This document shows, piece by piece, positions 18,501 through 28,122 of a DNA stretch of 64,000 nucleotides (the first letter of the stretch is position 1; each line of letters opens with the position of its first letter). The translations under genes and the position numbers were made by a program. The notes under the pieces were generated by a model that searched no databases, was not told the DNA's origin, and saw only the letters and a program-made list of their open reading frames with translations. The DNA comes from Candidatus Cloacimonadota bacterium (GTDB taxonomy: Bacteria; Muiribacteriota; UBA6191). The stretch is taken from NCBI GenBank assembly GCA_023954715.1, contig JAGSHD010000011.1, forward strand, positions 107,464-171,463, in the 5' to 3' direction.

Positions 18501-21500
18501 TTAATACAGGTCAAAACACAAATGACTTTGGAGCAAAAATCTATCATTTTGGAGAAAATGGTTTACGATCAATTGCAGGACATTATCCTCAAGCATCAGA
18601 TTCATTTCTATTTTTAAAAGATTTAATTGGTACCAATGCTACCTATGTAGCAACTCACACTTATTTGGGAGATGAGATTCAGCAATTAGCTCATTTAGCT
18701 GACTCTGTGTTATTTATAGCACACGGTTCTATTTTTGAAATATTACCAGAAGGCTTGATACAGTGGGTTGGAGGTGCGACTTTTAGCACAGACATCTCTA
18801 GTGCTTTCACAGGGATTCAATCTAAAAAATGGGATATGAAAGCTTTTGAAAAAGTAAGCCCTACAAGCATTATGGTTTCGGCTATTGAAACGGACACTTC
18901 TGTTGCTTTAGTTGATGGAAGGCCTCAATATCGACCTGCAAAAATTTATGAGCTAACAAAACAAAACGGACAATTTAGCTTACTTGAAAAATTTACTATT
19001 GGAGATAGTTTAGTTAGTCTAGATTATATAAAAGATGGCGTTCCATCCGCACAGATACCAGCTTCATATTTATACCAAGGGGAGTATAAGGACTTGATCA
19101 AGTCATATGGATTTACAAAAGACAAAGTCTATTTTAGTATTTCTGATTCGAGTATCGTATCAGACTCCTATGGTGAAGTACTTGAGCATATTTATTCCAT
19201 AAATCCTTCAACATCGTTAGTAAAACATGAGTTGGATCCAAAATTTGGTTTAGTTGATGAGTTACCAAGCCCCCTAGACAAGTTAATGTACGCACCTAGA
19301 CATATGGTGACTATGGGTGATGAAATATTATTTGTTTATAAAAGAGATCTCTATCATGATCAGGGGCGATCAAACACATCTATTGCTCTTCCAAGACTAG
19401 ATATTAAGGATTTAGTAGAAGGAAGCGGATCAGAAACCGAGTTAGGACTTTTTAACCCACTAAATAACTCAGTTTCATATTTTATGGATGGCGAAGGTGA
19501 AATGACTCTTGATGCAGATAGTCAAGTAATAGTTTCAGCTACAAATATGTATCTGCTTTTAAATCATGAACAGAATAATAGTGATGGATCATATACTGAA
19601 ACCGAGCTAATAAAGAAGCCGCACTTCAAATCATTTGATGAAGATGAGTCAGGAGTAGCTTTGAGTATTCCTGAAGATATGCAGGTTTATGATATTGTAC
19701 TTGCAAATGGTAATGCAACTCCAACAGCAATTACTAGAGTGTATCAAGACACCTTTTTAACTAAACTAGATGTAAGCTCCGGTGAGATAGTTAGTTTGAC
19801 TACTTCACCAGCTGTGTTTGGATCTTTACACCCAGACCTAACTTCAACTCTACCAGCAATAACTATTACAGCAACTGGACATGAAAGTTATGATACATTA
19901 GCTTATGCAGCTGACAATAATTTATCTTTGTCAGAAATCTCATTACCAGGATCACAATATCTATCTATTAATAGTGATAGCGTTACTCAGGATCTATATA
20001 TTTTGGTTCAAAGCGATGTGTATTCAAAACTTTACAAAGCTGAGCCAGTTACGAATAAAGTAAGCCTTATTATCGATTTTAATCAAACCTTTGTGGGTGA
20101 ATTCGGAGAAGCATCCTTCCAAGGAAGAGAGATTGATATAAAAAGTATCATTGACTCTAATATTTTCTTTACTCATTTAGGTGGTGTTTTTCAATATGAT
20201 GTTAAACAAAGCGTAAAGACGATACTTTATGTAAACTCAAGTTTAGATAGTGCTACAGCACAATTGGTCCCCGAAAGGTCAGCCAACCTAGCAGTTGAAG
20301 ACCTTAAGTTTTCTTTAGACAATGATTCTGTCCCTTATGTGCTCTTTAACTACCCACTAATTGATGGAAAACGAATTTCTGGAATCTCCAAAGGGATGCC
20401 AAAGCCAAGCAATATACTTTTTTCTTTTCCAAGAAAAGAGCAGCAGTTATCTTCTATACAAAGTGCGTTCAACTTTGATCAAAGAACAATACAAGAGTTG
20501 GTGCAAGCAAGTACAAGATATTTGGACCAAGAAGCTCAAACTCTATTATCCGATGTAAGCAATTTTATTGCCGTATCTTTTGGAGAATTAGAGTTAATAA
20601 ATGCTCCAACAGGAGTATATTTGAAGGCTAATGGGGCGTTAGACTCTAAATTTATAGCGATCGATCCAAGACCAGCTGTGTCGACTTCTTTAGTTATAGC
20701 AAATTTAACAAACTCTAGCGGAACCAATGTGGCAGCCAAAGATATACTAAGTTTTAATTATAGTAGTTCAGGTGGCCCTATTGATCTATATGCAACAATA
20801 GGAAATGAGCTTGTAGCATATAATCAAGGCTCTGCAAGTTTGCAAGTAGACCCTTATGTAGCTAGCTTTTCAACAAGAGTGTTACAAGGAGCTGTAGGGG
20901 TAGATATATTAGGACGTAAAACAGAGGCATTTTCAGGCTTGGATACCAACTTGAGCTATCAACAAAATATTTTAAACTTTGTTCCTCAAGCGTCTGAGAT
21001 AACGATTGAAACAGATCTTCAAGAGCCAGTAGAATTTAGAGATTATATTTCATTTTCAGTGGAGTCAACTCCATTTTCTACGATGATCATTGTAACCCTT
21101 TTGTCTAACAATCAAGTTGTCGAGGTGTTTCATCATAGAATGAACAGTTATGATGATAAGAGTCAAGGCCATGTCTTTTTGAATTTACCTAGTGGTGTAG
21201 ACCAAATAAAAGTGGAAGTATCTAATCCAAATGGGGTTTCTGGGACTCCGATAGTCTATGATTTACTGATCAAAAAGTTTACAACTATATCGGGTGCCTA
21301 TGGAAGTGGTTACGGAGCAGACCATGCTGTAGTAGACCCGCTTCGTAGTTTAAAGTATTCCGGTACAGCGGTATACCCTGACTTGTTTGCAGAAGGTAGT
21401 CCAGGGCAATATGATCTAAATTTAGGGGATCTATATCATATTGATCAAAATCAAACGGTCCAAGGGTCTGCATTTTATGCCGCTTTTTTAGATGAATTTG

Positions 21501-24379
21501 GTGAGCTTGACTTTGAAAAGGTATTGTCATATTCGGATATAGTAAATACACCGGCTGGGACAATAGGTATCGAGTCAGTATTAAACTCTGAGACCAGCTC
21601 TTATGAAACCCTCATTGAACTTGAGACAGAAGATTACGGTATTTTTAAGAATATTAAAGTTATGGAGGCAATTACAAAGTTGGATGGAGACTACAAATTT
21701 ATTTCTTATGTAAATGGCTTCTTTTATATGCTTGGAAAAACACTTGATCATCAAGGAGTTATTATCAAGACAGATGACTTTACTGACTTTACACCTTACT
21801 TTTTAGTCGACGCGAATGGTCTATTAGTGGGGGCAACAAATAACTTTATGAGTTATGATGAAAACTCTAATGCACTTTATATTGGAGTCCAAACATCTAC
21901 TAAAGCTCACTTGTTTAAATTGGATACTACAAAAGTAGATCCAGAGCCAATAATCATGTTTACCCAGGACTTAACCCTAAATAACACAGTAACAAGTTTT
22001 TATGATGATGACCCTAGATATCTAAACGGCAGTCAGTTATACGGATTTTTTGCGGCGTTCACCTTAGATACAAAACTCTATGTGGGGCTAAATGTCAGTA
22101 ATTATCAATCAGGTGGGGTAGTTGTAGAAATACAGCCAACACCATTTGATTTACAAGATGAAGACCCAAGCTCTGGTACAAATAAAGGTTACTTTAAGCC
22201 TTTTATTAGTGGTCCACAGCACTTATATTTTGACAGACACTTTCCTCGAGAGATGTCGGATAGACACTCAAACGGGACTAAATCTATTATTAAGCAGGGG
22301 GGCCGATTATTTCGTTTAGACTTTTCTGATAATTTCTTAGAAATTGTAGATGGTAGACAAGTACCAGTGATAGTAGGACAAGAGCAGAGAAGAGAAGTTG
22401 AGGGGGCTAAAATCCAAGGATATGATCCTTATGATTTTCGTGACGAAATTGATCACATTGCTCCAAACTATAGTCGTTTAGATGATGGGTTGTTTATTGG
22501 TTTAAAGGACAATAAACTGTCTTACTATAGTTTTCCTAATATGAAGATTTTTTCTTGTGATGATTTTGGTCAATATCAGGAGATTAAAGCAAATGCAAAC
22601 GGTACAGAAACTCTTGTTTCTAATAAATTCCGAAATATCTATCATGTAGATGTGAATGATTCTCAAAATAGTTGTCGTTATTATTTAAAGTACTCCATAC
22701 CTAAGAGTATCGTTGGTACAGGTGAATATAGTTTTACACAAATTAGTTCAAATGAGCTTTACATTGCTCAGGGCGATAAAATTAGCTACTGGAACACCAC
22801 TACTGATGAGATTAATGAAATATTGAGTCTTGATAGTGGTACGGAGATTAGCGGTCTGGTCTATCATAATGGAGTTATCTTCTATTTATATGGAGATAAG
22901 GGCAATGACAGTCAGGAGTTATATGCCTTAGATTTGAGTACAAGTCAGTCTAATTATATTTCTGGTAGTACTCGTCAAGTGTTTGCTCATGAAAATAAGT
23001 TTTACTATCTCGAATATACTGGGTTATACGTTTTAGATCCAAACAACGGAGAGTTTTCTGAAGCCTTCAGATTTGGTGATGGTACAGAAGGGGCTAATCA
23101 ACAAACATCTTTACTGAATGATATTCAGTATTATAAGGTTAGTTCTATAGCACCGGGACTAAATAGAGCTGTAGCTTATATTTCTCAAATGGCTGATGAT
23201 TATTCTCAAATAAAAAAAGTACATGATGTGGACTTTACTAAACCTGTAATTAGTACAGTAACAGCTACGCATAATGGTATCTCTGGCAATTTAGTGAATG
23301 GAGATGTTGTTACATTTACTGCTATTGTCAACCATAATAGTCCAGTCGTTTTAAATGCTAGATTTAACGGAAGTAAACTTAATTTTGTAAAAGAAAATAG
23401 TGATACATATGTGGCAGAGTATGAAGTTGGTCCTAGATCAATTGCTATGTCTTCTGCTCTATCATTGGTAGGTCTGAGAGCTATTGACAACAAAGGTCAA
23501 ATATCAGATCCAATGAATGTGAGCGTGAATGGGTTGATTGATATCACTCCAACTTATACTTCAGCTACGGATCTGATCTTAAGATCAGCTTCATATATTA
23601 AAGTGGAGACAGATAACTATAACTTTCAATTTAGCGTAGAAAATATGACGAATACAACGGTAAACCGGGTGATGATTCGCTTAAAGGCTAATGGTAGTAT
23701 TTATAAAACTGCTATGGATTTAGAAGTGACTGCTCATTCTACAAAGGACTTTGTTTATAATGTAGTTCCTAGTACGGTTTTTTCAGCCTTAAATAATTTT
23801 GATCCTTCAATATTAAGAGTAAGAGCTGGAGTTATTCCGCAATTGGGAGATGTTGAAGTTTTTGAGGATCGTAGACCGATAGATAACTATATCGTTTTAG
23901 AAAAAAAGGAGCCAATTTTTACTGAGTTTAATGATGTTAATCAGGCTTTGGTAATTCCGTTTCCTGCAATAGATGCTTCTACAACATATTATGTGGTGAG
24001 AGATGCGGCACAAGGGCCTACAAGTGGAGTATACACTACAGATACTACGACAACGACGTTAACAGTCAAAGTTTTAGACTCACAAGGAGTTGAAACCGAT
24101 CTTGTATTACGTGCTCAAAGAGATGCAAACTCAACGAACGGAAACGGTGTTAAATACCCAATGAACAATGCTAAAGCGGAGACAGATGCTTTTGGTAATG
24201 CCATAACACACTCTTCTTTGGTTTTAAGCTTTCATCCTGAAGATAATCAAGGGTTAGCAAGTGGAGAAACCTTTGAAACCATTGGTGATTTAGTGATCGA
24301 TGCTCATAACTGGCACTTAGAGAGAAGTCTACGTAATACAATCTATATAAAAGTTAAGATTACCACTCCTCAAATTTAA
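15599..24379 (+). CDS. Giant secreted protein with chitobiase-type repeats and beta-propeller-like body
   Basis: This 2,926-residue protein starts with a signal peptide (MKYLFTLLLLVCINSG...IQA) after a GGGGATTT ribosome binding site. The N-terminal ~170 residues are rich in Trp and Ser. At about residues 409-487, 496-577, 582-669 and 677-760 lie four repeats of the chitobiase/beta-hexosaminidase C-terminal (FN3-like) type, recognisable by YxxPxxLxxS...IYYSTN / FYTLDGTNP...I.LxxxTxLxxFAES patterns. The central ~1,700 residues are beta-rich, with recurring short strand motifs such as KIYHFGENG, IYELTKQNG and KLYKAEPVT that suggest beta-propeller-like modules. The C-terminal ~400 residues look like Ig/FN3 domains. 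No transmembrane anchor or LPXTG is visible. A surface or extracellular adhesin or matrix role is plausible but inferred. It is followed by a terminator and then a secreted carboxypeptidase. Confidence 0.8.
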   Translation: MKYLFTLLLLVCINSGSLIQASIDLETLKSGENSTFGVWSTQNKSWSFWSTNKKYTNKISHLNSLEAIYPGIGYHVVGQVANSIETEIQQNLQKVSVLVRNAGWAYINLANSEPFSLSAETLNKIDEVNYFDDSSQTWVQWKSNSSQTLFAIPEHTSFWIKANKANVEINQDNAKQYSIEGGVVLHTKNVKPHLGFSLQSELIEKVSDVSYVLNKQQSSDGFYINLNSFHPEGVSLEYLKVEETRVSHGVSNKRFVFIRSRYQSAYANERVFVNPDYNEFLEYKVIAKVLNSDPSVETFSVRVKDQRMTPLKNLFNNLKRSSRLRSPANISANEIDMIELSVSGEGISPTQIQTYPANTVEAQISIIAGPQRTFLVRYFDQFGDVMKQASTTMDVLDSIQSPIRLESKELGFAPIELSHLAGEYQEAIDLNLSIASGKLFYTLDGTNPKLEGSTALETDSVSIPINATTLLKVFIEDENGVRSGVFSYLYELGGSPTVSADVLTASYQGEYESPVQLRFNSNFANTTIFYSINETTVSTSSTSAVAPFTIVLTDPSEIKYFGESSLGYQSTSQELNIALLPSEFSEDPNVDLQIEGTFFNSKYIWPVDLNFSANLPETKIYYSTNSAPVTTQSSYVIAPATMTLDQDTSLQYFAESVVGNNSPIITEEFIGYNEGEISPEVTVEFSKPGVSGRYTYPVTATFTGIPGTLVYFATDGSNPANLTSSVVAPHSIEITEDTLIRWYGSVADTVNSDQHSLQVLEFVENFYESRDVDISSTGDRSYSGVLYGGEQLSLFINGQDQTQLVQFSNENTGYAYEIPSDQALSSIVLTIKNEEGDELAIFEEEVINPSLNHILGGANFGLPSQYMSLDALGGFGSATFDYEKNEKVFFNSMTGSLFKVDTLGVSTLIQNFEEIAGILQLKVRLENSNQQEQGFYAKLQEYGERTGAVAAKDGEYLISSHDWLEAPINTGQNTNDFGAKIYHFGENGLRSIAGHYPQASDSFLFLKDLIGTNATYVATHTYLGDEIQQLAHLADSVLFIAHGSIFEILPEGLIQWVGGATFSTDISSAFTGIQSKKWDMKAFEKVSPTSIMVSAIETDTSVALVDGRPQYRPAKIYELTKQNGQFSLLEKFTIGDSLVSLDYIKDGVPSAQIPASYLYQGEYKDLIKSYGFTKDKVYFSISDSSIVSDSYGEVLEHIYSINPSTSLVKHELDPKFGLVDELPSPLDKLMYAPRHMVTMGDEILFVYKRDLYHDQGRSNTSIALPRLDIKDLVEGSGSETELGLFNPLNNSVSYFMDGEGEMTLDADSQVIVSATNMYLLLNHEQNNSDGSYTETELIKKPHFKSFDEDESGVALSIPEDMQVYDIVLANGNATPTAITRVYQDTFLTKLDVSSGEIVSLTTSPAVFGSLHPDLTSTLPAITITATGHESYDTLAYAADNNLSLSEISLPGSQYLSINSDSVTQDLYILVQSDVYSKLYKAEPVTNKVSLIIDFNQTFVGEFGEASFQGREIDIKSIIDSNIFFTHLGGVFQYDVKQSVKTILYVNSSLDSATAQLVPERSANLAVEDLKFSLDNDSVPYVLFNYPLIDGKRISGISKGMPKPSNILFSFPRKEQQLSSIQSAFNFDQRTIQELVQASTRYLDQEAQTLLSDVSNFIAVSFGELELINAPTGVYLKANGALDSKFIAIDPRPAVSTSLVIANLTNSSGTNVAAKDILSFNYSSSGGPIDLYATIGNELVAYNQGSASLQVDPYVASFSTRVLQGAVGVDILGRKTEAFSGLDTNLSYQQNILNFVPQASEITIETDLQEPVEFRDYISFSVESTPFSTMIIVTLLSNNQVVEVFHHRMNSYDDKSQGHVFLNLPSGVDQIKVEVSNPNGVSGTPIVYDLLIKKFTTISGAYGSGYGADHAVVDPLRSLKYSGTAVYPDLFAEGSPGQYDLNLGDLYHIDQNQTVQGSAFYAAFLDEFGELDFEKVLSYSDIVNTPAGTIGIESVLNSETSSYETLIELETEDYGIFKNIKVMEAITKLDGDYKFISYVNGFFYMLGKTLDHQGVIIKTDDFTDFTPYFLVDANGLLVGATNNFMSYDENSNALYIGVQTSTKAHLFKLDTTKVDPEPIIMFTQDLTLNNTVTSFYDDDPRYLNGSQLYGFFAAFTLDTKLYVGLNVSNYQSGGVVVEIQPTPFDLQDEDPSSGTNKGYFKPFISGPQHLYFDRHFPREMSDRHSNGTKSIIKQGGRLFRLDFSDNFLEIVDGRQVPVIVGQEQRREVEGAKIQGYDPYDFRDEIDHIAPNYSRLDDGLFIGLKDNKLSYYSFPNMKIFSCDDFGQYQEIKANANGTETLVSNKFRNIYHVDVNDSQNSCRYYLKYSIPKSIVGTGEYSFTQISSNELYIAQGDKISYWNTTTDEINEILSLDSGTEISGLVYHNGVIFYLYGDKGNDSQELYALDLSTSQSNYISGSTRQVFAHENKFYYLEYTGLYVLDPNNGEFSEAFRFGDGTEGANQQTSLLNDIQYYKVSSIAPGLNRAVAYISQMADDYSQIKKVHDVDFTKPVISTVTATHNGISGNLVNGDVVTFTAIVNHNSPVVLNARFNGSKLNFVKENSDTYVAEYEVGPRSIAMSSALSLVGLRAIDNKGQISDPMNVSVNGLIDITPTYTSATDLILRSASYIKVETDNYNFQFSVENMTNTTVNRVMIRLKANGSIYKTAMDLEVTAHSTKDFVYNVVPSTVFSALNNFDPSILRVRAGVIPQLGDVEVFEDRRPIDNYIVLEKKEPIFTEFNDVNQALVIPFPAIDASTTYYVVRDAAQGPTSGVYTTDTTTTTLTVKVLDSQGVETDLVLRAQRDANSTNGNGVKYPMNNAKAETDAFGNAITHSSLVLSFHPEDNQGLASGETFETIGDLVIDAHNWHLERSLRNTIYIKVKITTPQI

Positions 24380-24426
24380 GCCCTTGCCATATTATAAAAA
24401 GTTCTTAGACTGTTTTGTACTGTAAT

Positions 24427-24452
24427 AGTTCAAAATAGTTTTTGAACTTTTT
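24427..24452 (+). terminator. Terminator after the giant secreted protein gene
   Basis: AGTTCAAAA / TTTTGAACT form a perfect 9-bp stem with a 4-base loop, followed by four further T residues, about 50 bp past the stop codon. It overlaps the region where a longer reading frame of the carboxypeptidase would start, supporting the later start at 24484. Confidence 0.65.
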
Positions 24453-24483
24453 GTTTATATCTATCACTTCATATGGAGTCTCT

Positions 24484-25875
24484 ATGAGAAAACTAGCAAT
24501 ATCTGCAATAATCCTTTTAAATACAGCTTGTGTAATGGCTGCGCCTATTATGCGAGTACCCAATACTGCATCTTCAAGAGTAATAGTAAATCAGTTAAAC
24601 TTAGATTATACCAGTCGAACCCCAGAGTATATCGAGTTTGTCTATGATGAAGAAGCAAAGCAAAGATTGATTGATTTAGGTCACGAAAACACTTCGTTCT
24701 TCAAAAAAACAACAATTACAAATAAAAATGCAGATGAGCAATTTAGCGAGCTTATGAGAAAGGATGACTTGGGCATCTATCATACTTATGAAGAGATTGT
24801 TACTGAGTTAAATGATTATGCTAGTACTTATCCAGGTCTTGCAAAAGTAATTCAAGTAGGTACTACTTTTGAGGGTAGAAATATCATAGGTATTGAAATC
24901 GGAAATCAATCCAATCAAGATAGGGTTCCATTTTTAGTAATGGGGACACATCATGCCAGAGAGTGGATTGCATCCGAAGTACCAATGGCTTCTGTAAAAG
25001 ATCTATTAGAGTCCTATGAGAGTGATGCACAAGCTAAAAAGATTGTAGATTCATCAACTATAGTTTACGTACCAATGTTAAATATTGATGGTGGAATCTA
25101 CTCCAGAAACGGATCTCCCATGTGGAGAAAAAACAGAAATGCCAATAATAAAGGTGGTGTTGGAGTAGATAACAATAGAAACTATGAGTATAAATGGGGA
25201 GTAACGGGAGCTTCTTCTTCTCCTTGGTCTGACACTTATAAGGGCGAGGAGCCTATGTCTGAAAATGAAAATCAGGCTGTAGAGTCTTTGTACCAAAAAT
25301 ATAAGTTTAAGAGCTCAATTTCTTTTCACTCCTATTCTGAGCTAGTTTTATGGCCATGGGGTTATACATCATCGATTCAGTGTAAAGATAATGAAATCTT
25401 TAAAAAGATCGGAACAGGAATGGGTGAAATTATGGGTTATCGACCTATGCAATCAGCTGATCTTTATCCAGCAGCTGGAGATTCTGATGACTACCTTTAC
25501 GCTAAGCATGGCGTGTTAGCTTATACTATCGAGTTAGGGCGACGATTTGTACCAAGTGAGTCTAAGGTACCAGAAATTAATTCTAAAGGATCTAAAGCGT
25601 TAAGATACTTTTTTGAAAATGCTCGTAATCCATTTGAAAAAGTTGTAGAAAACAAAGAGTACAAAGTTCTAAAATCACTAGAGTACACTGTATATGCTTT
25701 AGAAAGAGCAGAGTATGATACGCAAACACTTCAAGATGCATATCAAAAACTTGCTACATTTACCAAGCAAGAGATTCAAACTGGAATGAACACATTGAAA
25801 ATGAAGCATAGGGTAAAAAAGCACATTGAAGCTGACCTGAGCACATTTGAGAGGTTTAAGAAACACAATCAATAA
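24484..25875 (+). CDS. Secreted M14 zinc carboxypeptidase
   Basis: The start at ATG 24484 follows GGAG and gives a signal peptide (MRKLAISAIILLNTACVMAA). About 463 residues. Numbered from this start, the M14 domain (about 98-380) has the zinc ligands His157 and Glu160 in THHAREW and His282 in SFHSYSE, the catalytic Glu350 in YTIELGRR, and the substrate-binding Asn-Arg pair 231-232 in GVDNNRNYE. This is the metallocarboxypeptidase A/B/T plan, so it should remove C-terminal residues from peptides outside the cytoplasm. A propeptide-like region of about 75 residues precedes the catalytic domain, and a helical tail of about 80 residues follows it. It may work with the secreted subtilase at 8.5-11.1 kb in extracellular protein breakdown, which is inference only. 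Confidence 0.9.
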   Translation: MRKLAISAIILLNTACVMAAPIMRVPNTASSRVIVNQLNLDYTSRTPEYIEFVYDEEAKQRLIDLGHENTSFFKKTTITNKNADEQFSELMRKDDLGIYHTYEEIVTELNDYASTYPGLAKVIQVGTTFEGRNIIGIEIGNQSNQDRVPFLVMGTHHAREWIASEVPMASVKDLLESYESDAQAKKIVDSSTIVYVPMLNIDGGIYSRNGSPMWRKNRNANNKGGVGVDNNRNYEYKWGVTGASSSPWSDTYKGEEPMSENENQAVESLYQKYKFKSSISFHSYSELVLWPWGYTSSIQCKDNEIFKKIGTGMGEIMGYRPMQSADLYPAAGDSDDYLYAKHGVLAYTIELGRRFVPSESKVPEINSKGSKALRYFFENARNPFEKVVENKEYKVLKSLEYTVYALERAEYDTQTLQDAYQKLATFTKQEIQTGMNTLKMKHRVKKHIEADLSTFERFKKHNQ

Positions 25876-25906
25876 CTTGATCGTTTATTAAAACCCTAAA
25901 TAAAAC

Positions 25907-25941
25907 AAAAAGCTGTGAGCATTTTACTCACAGCTTTTTTT
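25907..25941. terminator. Bidirectional terminator between convergent genes
   Basis: AGCTGTGAG / CTCACAGCT form a 9-bp stem flanked by A4 on the left and T7 on the right, with a 7-base loop. It can end the carboxypeptidase transcript on the plus strand and the hypothetical gene on the minus strand. Confidence 0.9.
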
Positions 25942-25950
25942 ATGAAGGAC

Positions 25951-26478
25951 TTAAGTCCTCAGAATCGTTAGTTCATATCCTAAACGGCTTCGAGAGTTAA
26001 GGTGTATATGATACTTTTGGTCGTGAAATTTTAAAGTTAGAGACTTTTGTTTTGGGTGAAACTCAATGATACTACTTAAAGCTTGTGCTTCTTTAGGGCT
26101 TAATGCTCCTAAATTGGTTAAGCAAGTGATGATAAGGTCTAAAACTTTAGAAGTAGGTAGGGAGTTTTGATATGTACTAAACAATTTTGCCACAATAGAG
26201 ATAACAAAACTCTGATCTCGAAACTGCTCTGGAAAGCGGATGACTCTTCTAGGGTTAAGTTTTCTGTAGATGAGGGTGAGGCTTGACTCTTCTAGATGTT
26301 CGTGGATGTAGTACAAGGCTTTGCAAAAGATACAATTGAGTATGAGCTCTTGGTTACTAGCTTTATCTACACCAAGATATTGATATTGTGCTTTTGGTAA
26401 AATTGTTTCAACTCGTTTGACAACATCATCAATAAAATTGATTTTCTGGTGTAAACTAAGTTCAAAAAAGTGATTCAT
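25951..26478 (-). CDS. Conserved-looking cytoplasmic protein, unknown function
   Basis: The ATG at 26478 is used because GGAG lies six bases before it; an upstream TTG is part of that ribosome binding site. The product of 175 residues is soluble and mostly helical, with a beta-rich C-terminal segment (KSLTLKFHDQKYHIHL). There is no signal peptide, membrane segment or motif that I recognise. Two cysteines occur in NCIFCKA. It faces the carboxypeptidase across a shared terminator and is divergent from pepP. Confidence 0.6.
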   Translation of the reverse strand: MNHFFELSLHQKINFIDDVVKRVETILPKAQYQYLGVDKASNQELILNCIFCKALYYIHEHLEESSLTLIYRKLNPRRVIRFPEQFRDQSFVISIVAKLFSTYQNSLPTSKVLDLIITCLTNLGALSPKEAQALSSIIEFHPKQKSLTLKFHDQKYHIHLNSRSRLGYELTILRT

Positions 26479-26817
26479 AAACTGCTCCAAAAATTGTTTT
26501 GTAAATTGTAGTCATGATTAGATAGATTTACAAATTACAAAAATTAAGCTCTTGTGAAACTTACAATTTTAAACTGTTATGATATACTGCAACACAAGAT
26601 TTAACCAAGCATTTTTAAGAGTTTGAGTGCAATTGAGTCACTAATTAATTTTAAAAATAGCTATTTATATAACTAAAAATATATACCCATCCAGATTGCT
26701 TTTCTAATTAGATATAAAAGCAAAAAGCTTGAAAAGCTTATTAAAACAACGTTTTAAACTGGTTGGTAACACAACCCAAAACTGTAAAATTGTTTGTTTT
26801 TGGGTATAGAGGAAGTC
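26479..26817. other. Divergent intergenic region
   Basis: This stretch of about 340 bp contains a candidate pepP promoter (see 26561-26588), an AAGCTTGAAAAGCTT imperfect palindrome near 26731-26745 and one copy of the ATATATACCCAT motif (26679-26690). No gene is visible in it. Confidence 0.5.
26561..26588 (+). promoter_or_regulatory. Candidate promoter of the pepP-fapA-ppi operon
   Basis: TTACAA (26561-26566), a 16-base spacer and TATACT (26583-26588). Transcription would start near 26595, leaving a leader of about 220 bases before ATG 26818. Confidence 0.45.
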
Positions 26818-28122
26818 ATGAGTAAATTTACTAAGAGACAAAAAGAGTTAATGAATTCTTTAGGGGATGGGGTTCTGGTTTTGGCAGGAGCTTCTTTGAT
26901 GGTAAGAAATTCTGATGTAGATTTTCCGTTTCGTCAAAATTCGGACATGAGATATTTAGTTGGTTTTGAAGAGCCTGACTCTGTTTTGATTTTAAGAAAA
27001 AAGTCAGACTTGATTGAGTCTGTTTTAATCGTTCCACCAAGTGATAAATTACAAGAAATCTGGAACGGAAAAAGACAAGGTATTGAGGGAGCAATTAATA
27101 ACTTCAATGTAGATCGGGCATACTCAAATAAAGAGCTAGAAGCTGCACTACAAAAAGAGCTCGAAGGATTTACCACTTTATTTTTTGAATGGAACGAGTC
27201 AGATAGCTTTGATCAAATCATTCTAAAAACCTTTAAAGCCTTCAAAAATGCTTACAGAAAAAATCCAATCTATCCAACGACTACAAGTTCTTACGGAAAG
27301 TCTCTATGGCAAATGAGACAAAGAAAAGATCAGGATGAACAAAAAACTTTAGGAGTAGCTGCAAAAATTACTCAATCTGCTTTTGAGCACAGCATGAAAA
27401 ATCTAAAGCCAAACATGAATGAAGCTGAAATATACGCTTTATTAGAGTATGAATATCTTAAAAATGGTGGGACATCTGGTTATGGCAATATTGTAGCTGG
27501 GGGGGCAAATGCCACTTGCCTTCATTACACTAATAATAATGCACCATTAAATGCTGAAGATATTCTATTGATTGACTCAGGGTGTGAAAAAGATGGTTAT
27601 ACTGCTGACGTAACAAGGTGCTTTCCTGTGAATGGAAAATTTGGTGATAAGCAAGCTAAGATTTACTCCATTGTCTTAGAGGCTAATAAAAGGGCGATTG
27701 AAAAATGTGTGGTGGGAAGTTCACTTCGTGCAGTACATGAAGAGGCTTTAAATGTTTTGGTACAAGGTCTGATTGATATTAATGTATTAGATGGTAGCCT
27801 AGAGCAAAATCTAAAAAGTATGTCTTATAAAAAGTTTTACATGCATAACACTTCTCATTGGTTGGGTATGGATGTTCACGATGTTGGTTTATATGATGTG
27901 GATGGTGTACCAGTACCCTTCGAAGAAGGGATGTGTTTAACAGTAGAGCCAGGTTTATATTTTAATCCAGACTTTTCAGAGCGCAGTACAGATTATGACG
28001 GCATTGGAGTAAGAATTGAAGATAACATCGTGATTTCTAAGTCTGGACCAATCAATTTAACAAAAAATATCATAAAAGAAATTTCAGAAATTGAAAGTAT
28101 GATGGCAGGATCTTCTGAATGA
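26818..28122 (+). CDS. pepP: Xaa-Pro aminopeptidase PepP
   Basis: The start at ATG 26818 is set by GAGGAA upstream. The 434-residue protein has the AMP_N domain (about 1-130, with FPFRQNSDMRYLVGFEEP) and the M24B creatinase/aminopeptidase fold. The five metal ligands are present at the spacing of E. coli PepP: Asp253 in LIDSG, Asp264 in TADVTR, His347 in TSHWLG, Glu377 in TVEPG and Glu401 in VRIEDN; His343 and His354 are also conserved. It removes N-terminal residues ahead of proline in the cytoplasm. It is the first gene of a likely five-gene operon, overlapping the next gene by four bases (ATGA), which implies translational coupling. A G7 tract at 27499-27505 is read in frame here. Confidence 0.95.
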   Translation: MSKFTKRQKELMNSLGDGVLVLAGASLMVRNSDVDFPFRQNSDMRYLVGFEEPDSVLILRKKSDLIESVLIVPPSDKLQEIWNGKRQGIEGAINNFNVDRAYSNKELEAALQKELEGFTTLFFEWNESDSFDQIILKTFKAFKNAYRKNPIYPTTTSSYGKSLWQMRQRKDQDEQKTLGVAAKITQSAFEHSMKNLKPNMNEAEIYALLEYEYLKNGGTSGYGNIVAGGANATCLHYTNNNAPLNAEDILLIDSGCEKDGYTADVTRCFPVNGKFGDKQAKIYSIVLEANKRAIEKCVVGSSLRAVHEEALNVLVQGLIDINVLDGSLEQNLKSMSYKKFYMHNTSHWLGMDVHDVGLYDVDGVPVPFEEGMCLTVEPGLYFNPDFSERSTDYDGIGVRIEDNIVISKSGPINLTKNIIKEISEIESMMAGSSE

